Shown: positions 1-10,004 of the stretch, piece after piece | How positions within the stretch are numbered: the first letter of the stretch is position 1 | How the letters are laid out: the number at the start of each line of letters is the position of its first letter | NCBI GenBank assembly: GCA_002786065.1 | Contig: NHNY01000002.1 | Location: forward strand, 1,364,001 to 1,428,000 | Direction of reading: 5' to 3' | DNA length: 64,000 nucleotides | Source: Microcyclospora pomicola | Taxonomy: Eukaryota; Ascomycota; Dothideomycetes; Capnodiales | Translations under genes and position numbers: made by a program | The notes under the pieces: generated by a model | Seen by the model: the letters and a program-made list of their open reading frames with translations, nothing else | Database searches by the model: none | What the model was told of the DNA's origin: nothing

Positions 1-3000
1 TGTTCATGCACGGCGTCAAATACAAGGACGCATCAGAGCGGGTTCTGCACTCGGCCTACAAGGATCATCGAGACCCAACAATCAGACGAACGGTGGTGGA
101 GATCATCCCTATCCTCGCTGGCTATGCCCCCAAGGAGTTTTGCCATAACTACCTTGCAAAATCGATGTCGCATCTTCAGAGCTTGCTGAAGAAGAACCAA
201 CCTGAGTATCGTAACATGGCATTCGCAGCCATTGGTAAAATTGCCCACGCGGTAGGATCCAATATCCAACCATATCTTGACACAATTCTATTCCACATCA
301 GAGAAGCTCTAGCGGTGAAGAGCCGGACGAAACATAGTGACGAGTCACCCATCTTCGAATGCATCAGCATGATCTCCATCGCAGTTGGACAAACACTGAG
401 CAAATACATGGAAGCCTTGCTTGATCCTATCTTCGCCTGTGGGCTTTCCGATGCACTCACACAGGCTCTAGTCGATATGGCACATTACATCCCACCGATC
501 AAGCCTACCATACAGGAGAAGTTGCTAGACTTGCTCAGTCGCACTCTCTGTGGCCGTCCATTCCAAACTCTTGGGCACCCTACTCATGGTCAAGGCCTAC
601 CACCGATCTTCACCAAGGAGCTAAGGGACCAACGCGACCCGGGTCATCTCGATCACAAAGAGCAAGAGATCGCGTTAGCACTGCATACCCTCGGTTCTTT
701 TGACTTCAGTGGCCATATCCTGAATGAGTTTGTACGCGATGTCGCTATTCGCTACGTGGAAGACGACGATGCCATTATTCGCAAAGCAGCTGCTCTCACA
801 TGTTGCCAACTCTTCGTCAAAGACCCGATTGTGTACCAAACCAGCTTGCATGCTATACAAGTTGTCGCCGATGTCATTGAAAAGCTTCTCACCGTTGGTG
901 TCGCCGATCCGCATCCAGACATTCGTCAAACTGTCCTGGTGTCACTGGACTCCCGCTTCGATCGCCACCTCGCGAAGGCCGAGAACGTTCGCACGCTGTT
1001 TCTCGCTCTGAACGATGAGAAATTCGCAATCCGCGAAGCTGCCATGACCATCATCGGTCGACTGACCTCTGTCAATCCAGCTTACGTCTTCCCATCATTG
1101 CGTAAAGTACTCATTCAGCTCCTGACCGAGATCGAATACTCGAATAGTCCTAACAACAAACAAGAGTCCGCACAACTGATCAGTCACCTGGTTGGAGCAA
1201 GCAGTAAGCTTATTAAGCCTTATGTTGATCCCATGGTCACCGTACTCCTTCCGAAAGCAGAAGATGCAAATGCTGATGTCGCGGCCACCACTCTTCGGGC
1301 TCTTGGTGATCTGGCCACAGTTGGGGGCGACGATATGATCAGATACATTCCGGAAATGATGAGGATCATCATCAAGAGCTTGCAAGATCTTAGTTCTGAC
1401 AAGAAACGAGAGGCAGCGTTGTGCACGTTGGGGCAACTCGCGAGCAACAGTGGCTATGTGATCGAGCCATACACAGATCATCCGGAACTGTTGACGATTC
1501 TCGTGAACATTGTCAAGCATGAGAAGCAGGGCAGTCTTCGACGAGAAACCATTCGATTGATGGGTATTCTTGGTGCGTTGGACCCATATAAGCACCAGCA
1601 AGTCATTGAAGAGTCGCCAGAGTCAAACCTGCGCGCTGAAGCGGAAGCAGAGTCTGACGTTACTCTGATCATGAAGGGCATTACGCCCAGCAATGAGGAC
1701 TATTACCCAACAGTTGTCATTAACACACTTATGGGCATGCTCAAGGAGGACACTCTGAAGTTATATCATTCTGGCGTTGTCGATGCCGTCATGAACATAT
1801 ACGCGACCATGGGTATGAAATGTGTCCCATTCCTCAACACTGTAGTGCCCGGTATAGTCAGTGTGCTGAAAGATGCACCTTCCGACAGGCTGGAGGGCTA
1901 CTTCAACCAACTCAGTTTGCTGGTGAAGATTGTGCGTCAACACATTCGTCCACATCTCAAAACCATCATCGCTGCCGTGTCTGAGCACTGGTACACGAGT
2001 ACGCAGTTGCAGGCCACGATTCTTGTTCTAATCGAAAGCATCTCTAGAAGTCTTGAAGGAGAGTTCAAAGTCTACCTCGCTGATGTGCTACCATTGATGC
2101 TTGGTGTGCTGGACACAGACCCGAAGAATGACGCGTCGCAAACCGCATGCTTGAGAGTCATGCACGCTTTCCTGGTCTTTGGATCGAGCGCAGAAGAATA
2201 CATGCACCTCATTCTGCCAGTCATTGTCCGCATGTTCGATGACGGACGGCCACGCGCACGTCCGGTTCGCAAGTCTGCCATTGAGACTGTGGGGCGTCTC
2301 AGCAAGCAAGTCAACATCTCCGAATTTGCTGCCAAGATCATCCATCCGCTCGCTCGAGTGCTTCAGGGCACTGATGGCGGTCTGAAGCAGACGGCTATGG
2401 AAACATTATGCGCTCTGGTCTTCCAGCTCGGGCCAGACTACCTACACTTCGTTCCAACCATCGACAAAGTACTTGGACAACAACGTTTACAGTATACTGC
2501 ATACTCTCTGATCGTGACCAAGCTCAAGAAGAATGAACCTCTACCACAAGATCTCAGTCCTAATGAAAGGTATGGTGACGACAACGACGATTCTTACCCA
2601 GCAGAGATTGCGATCAAGAAACTGGCCGTAAATCAGCAGCATCTGAAAACTGCTTGGGAAGCCAATCAAAAGTCCACAAAGGAGGATTGGCAAGAATGGA
2701 TGCGTAGATTCTCCGTGGAGCTACTCAAGGAATCTCCCCAGCAAGCTCTCCGGGCGTGTACACCGCTTGCCAACATCTATCCGCCATTGGCCAGAAACTT
2801 GTTCAATTCTGCCTTTGTGAGCTGCTGGACTGAGCTTTACGAGCAATACCAAGAAGAGCTTGTACGCTCGATCGAGGTTGCTCTAACATCTCCGAACATT
2901 CCTCCCGAGATCCTGCAAGTACTTCTCAATCTGGCAGAGTTCATGGAGCATGATGATAAAGCGTTGCCAATCGATGTCCGAACACTAGGCATGTACGCTG

Positions 3001-6000
3001 GGAAATGCCATGCCTTTGCGAAAGCACTTCACTACAAAGAGCTTGAGTTCAATGCAGAGCAGAACTCTAGTGCGGTCGAGGCTCTTATCAGTATCAACAA
3101 CCAGCTTCAACAGACCGATGCAGCGTTCGGTATCCTACGCAAGGCACAAGGATATAGTGATGTCGAGTTGAAGGAGACCTGGTATGAGAAATTGCAACGT
3201 TGGGAAGAGGCACTTGAAGCCTATCAGAAACGCGAAGAGCATGAAGGTGAGAGCGCCGGCTTCGAGGTCGTTATGGGTAAGATGAGATGTTTACATGCCC
3301 TCGGTGAGTGGGATCAACTCTCCAGTATTGCGCAAGAAAAATGGCAACATGCTGGCACCGAGACTCGCAAAGCCATTGCACCGCTCGCTGCAGCTGCAGC
3401 CTGGGGAATGGGTCAATGGGAGCTCATGGACAACTATCTTGCCATCATGAAGCCTCAATCGCCAGACAGGTCATTTTTCGGTGCTATCTTGTCTATCCAC
3501 CGCAACCAATTCGAAGAGGCGCACGTTCACATCAGCCAGGCCAGGGACGGCTTGGATCAAGAGCTCAGTGCATTGCTGGGCGAATCTTTCACGCGAGCTT
3601 ACAGTGTGATTGTTCGCGTACAAATGCTGGCTGAGCTGGAGGAGATCATCACATACAAGCAACATGCAAGCGACCCTGACAAGCAAGAACGAATGCGCCA
3701 AACATGGACGAAGCGCTTGAAGGGGTGTCAACGCAATGTCGAGGTTTGGCAGCGTATGCTCAAGGTACGGGCACTCGTCATCACGCCACAAGAAAACAGC
3801 GAAATGTACATCAAGTTTGCGTCCATCTGCCGGAAATCCGCGCGCATCGGGCTGGCAGAGAAAAGTCTTAATTCGTTGCTCGGCGGTTCTGGCAGCATGG
3901 TGTCCCCGGCGAGCATGAGTAAAGTTCATGCTGCTCCCTTCGCCGTACAATACGCATTGTACAAATTCTTGTGGAGTAACGGGTTCCGAGTCAATGCGTT
4001 AGACTCGCTCAAGCAGTTCACCGGAAGGCTTCGACGAGAATTCGAGGATCGAAACCATGCAATATCAGCCAACACCAATTCCAATGCTACACGAGGTATT
4101 GCAGCAGCTATGAATGGTCTGAGCGTCACCGGTGCAAATGGTGTCAATGGCGTTCATCCGCCATTTGGGTCCACTGCTCCCCAAGTTTCGCCCAAAGACA
4201 AAGCCGAACTTGACGAGTGGAAGATGCTTCTTGCTCGTTGTTGTCTCAAGCAGGGCGACTGGCAGATTCAGATGCACAACGGAGATTGGCAGTCAGAACA
4301 TGTGCAGGATGTCCTTCAATCATACTACTCTGCAACACACTACAACGAGAACTGGTACAAAGCGTGGCACGCATGGGCGCTTGCAAACTTTGAAGTTGTG
4401 ACGTCCATGACTTCAAATGCTGATCAAGATACCGCCGATGTTCCAACGGTCATAATCGACGAGCATGTTGTTCCAGCAATCAAAGGCTTCTTTAAGTCTA
4501 TCGCACTTGTGTCGACAAGTGCTTTGCAGGATACCCTCCGTCTGCTTACGTTATGGTTTGCGCACGGTAAGCATCAGCAGGTAACCCATGCAGTGACGCA
4601 AGGAATTCCAAGCGTGAGCATTGATACTTGGCTCGAGGTGATACCACAACTTATTGCACGAATCAGTCAACCCAACAGAATCGTAAGGGAGGCAATTCAT
4701 AACCTGCTGGTCGATGTCGGGCGCGCGCATCCACAAGCTCTGGTCTACCCACTTACCGTCTCCATGAAGTCCGACGCGAGCACGAGATCACGCTCCGCTA
4801 CACGGATCATGGAAGCCATGCGTCTACATAGTTCGGATCTCCTTGACCAGGCTGGTCTGGTTAGCCATGAGCTGATCAGGATTGCTGTGTTGTGGCATGA
4901 GCAGTGGCATGAAGCACTTGAAGAAGCATCCAGGCTGTACTTCGGAGACCACGACATCGACGGCATGCTGAATATCCTGGAACCTTTACACGACATGCTC
5001 AAGAAAGGACCAGAGACTCTCCGTGAGATCTCTTTCATCCAGAGTTTTGGCCGCGATCTGAATGAAGCCAAGGAATGGTGCAACGCTTACAAGGTATCTG
5101 GGGAGATTGGAGACCTCAACCAAGCCTGGGACTTGTACTACGGAGCATTCAAGCGTATCGCAAGACAGCTGCCACAACTAATGATACTCGAGCTGCAGTA
5201 CGTGTCGCCCGAGTTAAAGAATGTACGAGGACTCAAGCTGGCCGTGCCTGGTACCTACCAAAGTGGCAGACCAATCATACATATTCAATCATTCGATCCG
5301 GTCGCTTCGGTGATTTCATCTAAGCAACGTCCTCGACGAATAGCGCTTCGCGGCGATGATGGAAACAAGTATGATTATCTGCTAAAGGGACATGAGGATA
5401 TTCGACAGGATGAAAGAGTCATGCAACTCTTTGGTTTGGTGAACACACTACTGGCATCAGATCCTGAGTGTCTCAAGCGCCACCTCAACATCCAGCGGTA
5501 CGCCGCAATTCCTTTGTCTACGCAATCCGGTCTTCTCAGCTGGGTACCTAACAGCGACACACTTCACGTCCTCATCAGAGAATATCGCGAGAGTCGTAAG
5601 ATTCTGCTCAACATTGAGCATCGCATCATGCTTCAGATGGCTCCAGACTACGACAACCTGACGCTCATGCAGAAGGTAGAAGTCTTCGGCTACGCTCTCG
5701 ATAACACGACTGGTCAAGATCTGTATCGTGTTCTCTGGCTGAAGAGCAAGAGCTCAGAGTCTTGGTTGGATCGTCGGACCAATTATACTCGCTCTCTTGG
5801 TGTTATGTCGATGGTCGGTTACATCTTGGGCCTGGGAGATCGCCATCCATCCAATCTGATGCTCGATCGCGTGACCGGCAAGATCGTACACATCGATTTT
5901 GGTGACTGTTTCGAAGTCGCCATGCATCGTGAGAAATACCCCGAGCGTGTACCATTCCGCCTCACTCGTATGCTCACCTTTGCCATGGAAGTCAGCAACA

Positions 6001-6515
6001 TCGAAGGCAGTTTTAGGACGACCTGCGAAAAAGTGATGAAGTTGTTGCGGACGAATAAAGAGTCCCTGATGGCAGTCTTGGAGGCTTTCATCCATGACCC
6101 ACTGCTCACTTGGCGCTTGGGCAACAACACCTCGCCACAGGAGAATCACTTCACTGCCGAACGCCGGAACAGCATCATGAGCCAGCCGAACGGCTCTGCA
6201 CAAGGCGAGAGCGGTCGTCGCATGTCTGTCATGGGAGGTGATCCGAACGCGTCGTCTGAACGACCAGGTAGCTCGTACCGCCCACGCAATCGTGGCAGTG
6301 TCTCCCAAAACGGCAATCTTGATGCGGCAGACAAAGAAGTACAGAACGCGCGGGCACTACAAGTCTTGAATCGTGTCAAGGAGAAGCTGACGGGAAGTGA
6401 TTTCAAAGAAGGCCAATTCCTCGCGGTTGAGGAACAGGTCGAGAAATTGCTTAGCGAGGCCACCAACCTCGAGAATTTGTGCCAGCACTACATCGGCTGG
6501 TGCAGCTTCTGGTAA
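1..6515 (+). CDS. tor: TOR (target of rapamycin) PI3K-related protein kinase, 5' end missing
   Basis: Ser/Thr kinase core of TORC1/TORC2, which couples nutrients to growth and represses autophagy. The frame is open from the left edge, so about 250 N-terminal residues lie outside; 2169 codons follow the first visible Met (base 6) with no intron. Counting from that Met: HEAT/armadillo-type helical repeats about 1-800, FAT region about 1000-1600, FRB domain about 1620-1720 (contains LEEASRLYFG, the rapamycin-FKBP12 binding helix with its Ser kept), kinase domain about 1760-2060 with GHEDIRQDERVMQLF, the catalytic loop GLGDRHPSNLML (about 1941) and VHIDFGD, then a Ser/Arg/Asn-rich insert and a C-terminal FATC ending YIGWCSFW. 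All catalytic residues I can check are present. An Asn-Gly-rich patch (NGVNGV) sits near 1380. It converges on the next gene. Identification is certain; TOR1/TOR2 assignment is not applicable to single-TOR filamentous fungi. Confidence 0.98.
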   Translation, partial: FMHGVKYKDASERVLHSAYKDHRDPTIRRTVVEIIPILAGYAPKEFCHNYLAKSMSHLQSLLKKNQPEYRNMAFAAIGKIAHAVGSNIQPYLDTILFHIREALAVKSRTKHSDESPIFECISMISIAVGQTLSKYMEALLDPIFACGLSDALTQALVDMAHYIPPIKPTIQEKLLDLLSRTLCGRPFQTLGHPTHGQGLPPIFTKELRDQRDPGHLDHKEQEIALALHTLGSFDFSGHILNEFVRDVAIRYVEDDDAIIRKAAALTCCQLFVKDPIVYQTSLHAIQVVADVIEKLLTVGVADPHPDIRQTVLVSLDSRFDRHLAKAENVRTLFLALNDEKFAIREAAMTIIGRLTSVNPAYVFPSLRKVLIQLLTEIEYSNSPNNKQESAQLISHLVGASSKLIKPYVDPMVTVLLPKAEDANADVAATTLRALGDLATVGGDDMIRYIPEMMRIIIKSLQDLSSDKKREAALCTLGQLASNSGYVIEPYTDHPELLTILVNIVKHEKQGSLRRETIRLMGILGALDPYKHQQVIEESPESNLRAEAEAESDVTLIMKGITPSNEDYYPTVVINTLMGMLKEDTLKLYHSGVVDAVMNIYATMGMKCVPFLNTVVPGIVSVLKDAPSDRLEGYFNQLSLLVKIVRQHIRPHLKTIIAAVSEHWYTSTQLQATILVLIESISRSLEGEFKVYLADVLPLMLGVLDTDPKNDASQTACLRVMHAFLVFGSSAEEYMHLILPVIVRMFDDGRPRARPVRKSAIETVGRLSKQVNISEFAAKIIHPLARVLQGTDGGLKQTAMETLCALVFQLGPDYLHFVPTIDKVLGQQRLQYTAYSLIVTKLKKNEPLPQDLSPNERYGDDNDDSYPAEIAIKKLAVNQQHLKTAWEANQKSTKEDWQEWMRRFSVELLKESPQQALRACTPLANIYPPLARNLFNSAFVSCWTELYEQYQEELVRSIEVALTSPNIPPEILQVLLNLAEFMEHDDKALPIDVRTLGMYAGKCHAFAKALHYKELEFNAEQNSSAVEALISINNQLQQTDAAFGILRKAQGYSDVELKETWYEKLQRWEEALEAYQKREEHEGESAGFEVVMGKMRCLHALGEWDQLSSIAQEKWQHAGTETRKAIAPLAAAAAWGMGQWELMDNYLAIMKPQSPDRSFFGAILSIHRNQFEEAHVHISQARDGLDQELSALLGESFTRAYSVIVRVQMLAELEEIITYKQHASDPDKQERMRQTWTKRLKGCQRNVEVWQRMLKVRALVITPQENSEMYIKFASICRKSARIGLAEKSLNSLLGGSGSMVSPASMSKVHAAPFAVQYALYKFLWSNGFRVNALDSLKQFTGRLRREFEDRNHAISANTNSNATRGIAAAMNGLSVTGANGVNGVHPPFGSTAPQVSPKDKAELDEWKMLLARCCLKQGDWQIQMHNGDWQSEHVQDVLQSYYSATHYNENWYKAWHAWALANFEVVTSMTSNADQDTADVPTVIIDEHVVPAIKGFFKSIALVSTSALQDTLRLLTLWFAHGKHQQVTHAVTQGIPSVSIDTWLEVIPQLIARISQPNRIVREAIHNLLVDVGRAHPQALVYPLTVSMKSDASTRSRSATRIMEAMRLHSSDLLDQAGLVSHELIRIAVLWHEQWHEALEEASRLYFGDHDIDGMLNILEPLHDMLKKGPETLREISFIQSFGRDLNEAKEWCNAYKVSGEIGDLNQAWDLYYGAFKRIARQLPQLMILELQYVSPELKNVRGLKLAVPGTYQSGRPIIHIQSFDPVASVISSKQRPRRIALRGDDGNKYDYLLKGHEDIRQDERVMQLFGLVNTLLASDPECLKRHLNIQRYAAIPLSTQSGLLSWVPNSDTLHVLIREYRESRKILLNIEHRIMLQMAPDYDNLTLMQKVEVFGYALDNTTGQDLYRVLWLKSKSSESWLDRRTNYTRSLGVMSMVGYILGLGDRHPSNLMLDRVTGKIVHIDFGDCFEVAMHREKYPERVPFRLTRMLTFAMEVSNIEGSFRTTCEKVMKLLRTNKESLMAVLEAFIHDPLLTWRLGNNTSPQENHFTAERRNSIMSQPNGSAQGESGRRMSVMGGDPNASSERPGSSYRPRNRGSVSQNGNLDAADKEVQNARALQVLNRVKEKLTGSDFKEGQFLAVEEQVEKLLSEATNLENLCQHYIGWCSFW

Positions 6516-6885
6516 AGGAGAGGTGGAGATCACGATGTATATGAATCCATTTTTTGTGGCGCGTGTACCAAATCCTGTTGTCCATGGCAATCACGCGTAG
6601 GGATGGCTTAAATCCCGACTGATCACATATTCGGGCGAGGCGTTTTCGACGAAGCCAATGTCGTGGATGGTCCAGACAGGCACCAAAGGAGTTGCGGTCA
6701 AGAGGAAAGATATGTAATGTTGTGAAATTGTAAAAGTTCAAGCCAACGTCCTCGAGCGTAAATGTAAATCTACTTATAAATCCAGAAAGCGCGCCCTTGC
6801 ATTTATCAAGCAGGGGAACGCAAGTCCCAATACGCTCAAATCATGTGTCTCGTGATCGAAAGTCAGATACTCGCCGATATTATTG
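6516..6885. other. convergent 3' intergenic gap
   Basis: Holds the 3' untranslated regions of TOR (+) and the tail-anchored protein gene (-). No further coding signal is visible. Confidence 0.6.
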
Positions 6886-8416
6886 TCAGTCAGTAGTGCC
6901 ATTGTTCTTCTCGCCGTTATTGGGCAGAGGGATCTCGCTGGGCATAGCATGGCCGGAACCCTCGGCTTTCTCCTTGACATCGTCAGACGGAGCTCCATCT
7001 TCGTCATCGCTCTCGGAGGAGTCAAAGTCATCCCCGTCATCACCATCGTCCGCAGGACCGTCCGCTTCGGCTTGCCGGGCGAGACGAGTCTCTCGGCCAC
7101 GTTTATGGCAATACCAGAACACAAACATTAGTACTAGAGTCGATCGTCAGTATACTGTGCCAGCTACGCGAAGTTGGAGGAATGCACTCACTGAACACTG
7201 CAAGAGACATGACGACGTTGGTTCCAGAAGCCAACAGCGGGAAGCGCACACGCAAGAAGTTGACGACATTACGCAGGATGGTTGCCGCGGCGCCTTGCTT
7301 GCCGATCAAGCTCTTCAGACCAGGGATCCGTCGTTTCTTCTTGGGAGCCTTCTGCTTGTCCGTAGTGCCGCTGGAAGAGGATGACGCTTGTGCCGCTTGC
7401 TGGGCTTTCAAATCTGCACCGGGCTTGTCACCCGCAGCAGCGAGGAGCTCGGGGGCCAGAGACGTGCCTAACTTCGCCGGAAGCGTCTTGACAAGCGTTT
7501 GCACAAACGGAGGCATGCTTTTGTATTGCTTCTCCAGTTGTGGACCGACTTCTTTCATCAACTTCTCCATGTCCTGGTAGGCGGTGGGTCCGCCATTCAT
7601 AGTGTCTTTGAGTACGAGTGCGAATCGCTCGTAGATCTTCTGGGTCTCGTCTGAAAAGGCAAATACCCTATTGTTGATACTGCTGAGGTTGAGATTGTCA
7701 AGAAGAACGGAGACCTCACGCTCTTGTTTTGCTTTGGTAGCTTCCTCGTCGATCGTGCCGTCTTCCTTCAGAACTGGCTCATCGCTAGCATCCTTGTCGA
7801 CCTTCAGCATCTTGGGCAGCGATGGCACGTACGAGCTCGCATATTCGGCCCACGTACGCTGGTCGCCTGCTTCGTTATTTGATGCTGGAGATTTCTGCTC
7901 TGCTGAAGAGCCGTCTGTCTTCGTGAATGAAGCAGTCATAGCATTAGGGATGTATGACGCCCACGTTCTCTTCTCTCCGTCTGCATCAGAGGTCTTGCTG
8001 GTATCTCTGGTCCCAACGCCAAAGTCGCGGGTGGCGGCCTCGGCTTCTTCTTGGCTGGGAAGCTCAAAGCTGTCTTTCTTCGTCTTCTTAGATGCTGATA
8101 TCGCGGCGTCTGTACTCTCGACAGACTCCCGTTCCTTTGCATCTTCCTTAGATGGCTGTACCTCTGGAATAGCGATCTGGCCGTCGGTCACAGCAGCCTG
8201 ATCCTTGCTGGAAGCCGATTTCTCCTCGCCATCATCAGCAACGACTGATGGGTCAGCCTCGTCGGAGTCCGCAGTATCATCACGAGAGATCTGTCTTTCG
8301 AGGAACTTCTCATCTTCAGGTTTGAGTACAGGTTCCTTAGGCGCCTGCTGCTCGAGCTCTTGCTGATGCTTTTTAGCTCGAGCGAAGGAGGGCAGCGTAA
8401 AGTACAAAGAGGCCAT
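6886..8416 (-). CDS. conserved fungal tail-anchored membrane protein ('ring-like domain' family)
   Basis: Two exons, 8416-7192 and 7133-6886, joined across a 58-nt intron (GTGAGT donor, TAG acceptor); lengths sum to 491 codons, 490 residues. The first ATG giving MASLYFTLPSF was chosen. Residues 1-230 are acidic, Ser/Lys-rich and probably disordered; about 230-330 is a conserved helical block (LDNLNLSSINNRVFAFS, QKIYERFALVLKDTMNG, MPPFVQTLVKTLPAKL). Near 398-418 a single hydrophobic segment (VVMSLAVFILMFVFWYCHKR) is created by the splice itself, followed by a basic KRGRE stop-transfer and an acidic tail. This matches, from memory, a fungal family often labelled ring-like domain protein; I see no RING zinc ligands. 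Likely a single-pass protein of an internal membrane; function unknown. Confidence 0.8.
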
Positions 8417-8985
8417 GATGAAGAATGGAAAACTTATGCAAAACAATGATCAAGAACTCGTTACAGGTAGTTCTATCGTTGGACTTACATATCAAGCTAT
8501 CTCGCGCGACACAAGATTATCTTCAACTTGGTCGTGTGGTGTGCATACGTCACTGTCCAGTCAGGAATAGAGTGGAAGAATTGAGTGGAGGAGAGAACGA
8601 GCAGGGTCGGTAGCTCGAAGCTCACTTTCCAGACTCCACGTGATTAGGCTTCACTCCGATCATGGCCGACTTCACTTCACTTCACTTCACTTCCCCTCAC
8701 TCCACTCCACTGCACCCTACGTATACTTCAACCTGCCTTATGATGTATTTCTCAACTTCACGCCTCCCAAATAGTCATTCGGGAATCCCTCCAAGCGGAT
8801 TCGTAGTCTGTCACCATTCATCGATATCTTGTCTCGACCCCTTCACACCGTGGTCTTTACATAGCTTGTGTCAAGCAAACGCCAAAGGTGGGCATATGTG
8901 AGCTTGGGCTTGATACTCGCAAGTTCGCAGAAGCGTACAACAAGTAATATTGACATACTATCTGCTGTATCACGTCAATTCCTGT
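8417..8985. other. promoter region of the tail-anchored protein gene
   Basis: Upstream region of the minus-strand gene. It contains a short (TTCAC)n tract at about 8670-8693. No gene is supported here. Confidence 0.5.
8670..8693. repeat. (TTCAC)n microsatellite
   Basis: Four perfect TTCAC units plus a partial one, continuing into an imperfect CTCCACTCCACT run to about 8712. Confidence 0.8.
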
Positions 8986-9765
8986 ATGGCGTCATCAACA
9001 TCCTCGGAAAAGAACTATAGGCATCGACCGAACGAGAGCATGGCCATATGCATCGAGCACAGCCGTAAGTTTTTGTGTTCTATCACATGCTTGTAGCGAT
9101 CAGGTACGACTACATTCGTCGTGAGTCATTACTCGAACAACAATCACTATTGTCTGCCGGGGAACATACCGCGCGCACTCAACATAGCTTTCGATATCGA
9201 TCTAGAGATTTCATGCGTACAGTCGCCAGCAATCAAGACCGGCAAAGGTGGTTGGCTCGTGTCATCGTAGTGTTTACAAGCTTGTACATCAGACTGTCTG
9301 TGACAGTGCTTCAGTCGACGTCTAGAGCGGTCGTTGACCTGATCCGATCCCCACTTACGGGTGAAGAATAGTGAACGAGGTCCGGCACGAGGAGGGTTTT
9401 GAAGACTTTGATCTCGGAGATCGCCAGTGCATGACGTGAAACAGATCCAAAAAAGCGAAATCATACCACAGGCTTCAGACTGGTAAGCACGGATCTCCGC
9501 GAGCGAGGTAAGCCCAAGGCATTCCAGGCGGAGAAGTCTCAAGGTTCTCGGAGGGAATCTCGAGAGTTGCTCTTACGTCTCTGCTTTGCACGCCGAAAAC
9601 ACTGCTCAAGTGCCAGACTCAGCATCGAAAGTTTCCCCTCCCGACGCACAGGTCACGATCGCGCATCCCCAAGGTAAGCCTCGGAAAGTAAGCTTCAGTA
9701 TCTCTGCACCATCACAACCATTATTTAAGCTCTGGAGAACAGATCGGACAGACAAAGAAGTATAG
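8986..9765 (+). CDS. unresolved candidate spliced gene
   Basis: Not recognised; exon structure unresolved. A good first exon is visible: ATG at 8986, 26 codons (MASSTSSEKNYRHRPNES...), then an exact GTAAGT donor at 9065. After it a frame open for about 90 codons runs to 9369 (contains YDYIRRESLLEQQSLL and DRQRWLARVIVVFTSLYIRL). A third open stretch, 9487-9762, has no ATG but reads like protein (VPDSASKVSPPDAQVTIAHP, then GKPRKVSFSISAPSQPLFKL) and ends with TAG at 9763. The acceptor nearest the first donor would give an intron of only about 32-39 nt, unusually short. It could be a real multi-exon gene, a decayed one, or chance open frames in the promoter region of the next gene. Confidence 0.25.
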
Positions 9766-10004
9766 CGCCGCGATAGCCACAAAGGCTTACCAGAGCTTGG
9801 CAGTCGCACGTGGTCAGCAGCGTTCAGCTTGCACTACTTATATAACAAAGCATTGCACCAGCCGCACAACAAGCACTTCAACACTCCCTCGAGTTAGTGA
9901 CAAGGTCTCGTAGATAATATCGAGGCGACTAGGTATCCAGCAGTCGCCGCTCGAGGAGAAGGTCGAGACTACTGCCCGCCGGATTTTCTCGAAAGAAGAC
10001 CAAC

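Noticed and set aside
5754-6308. Long antisense open frame opposite TOR, and similar antisense frames opposite ski2, the lipase and the MscS gene
   Set aside because: They are shadows of strongly conserved sense genes, have no family resemblance, and follow the codon bias of the sense strand.
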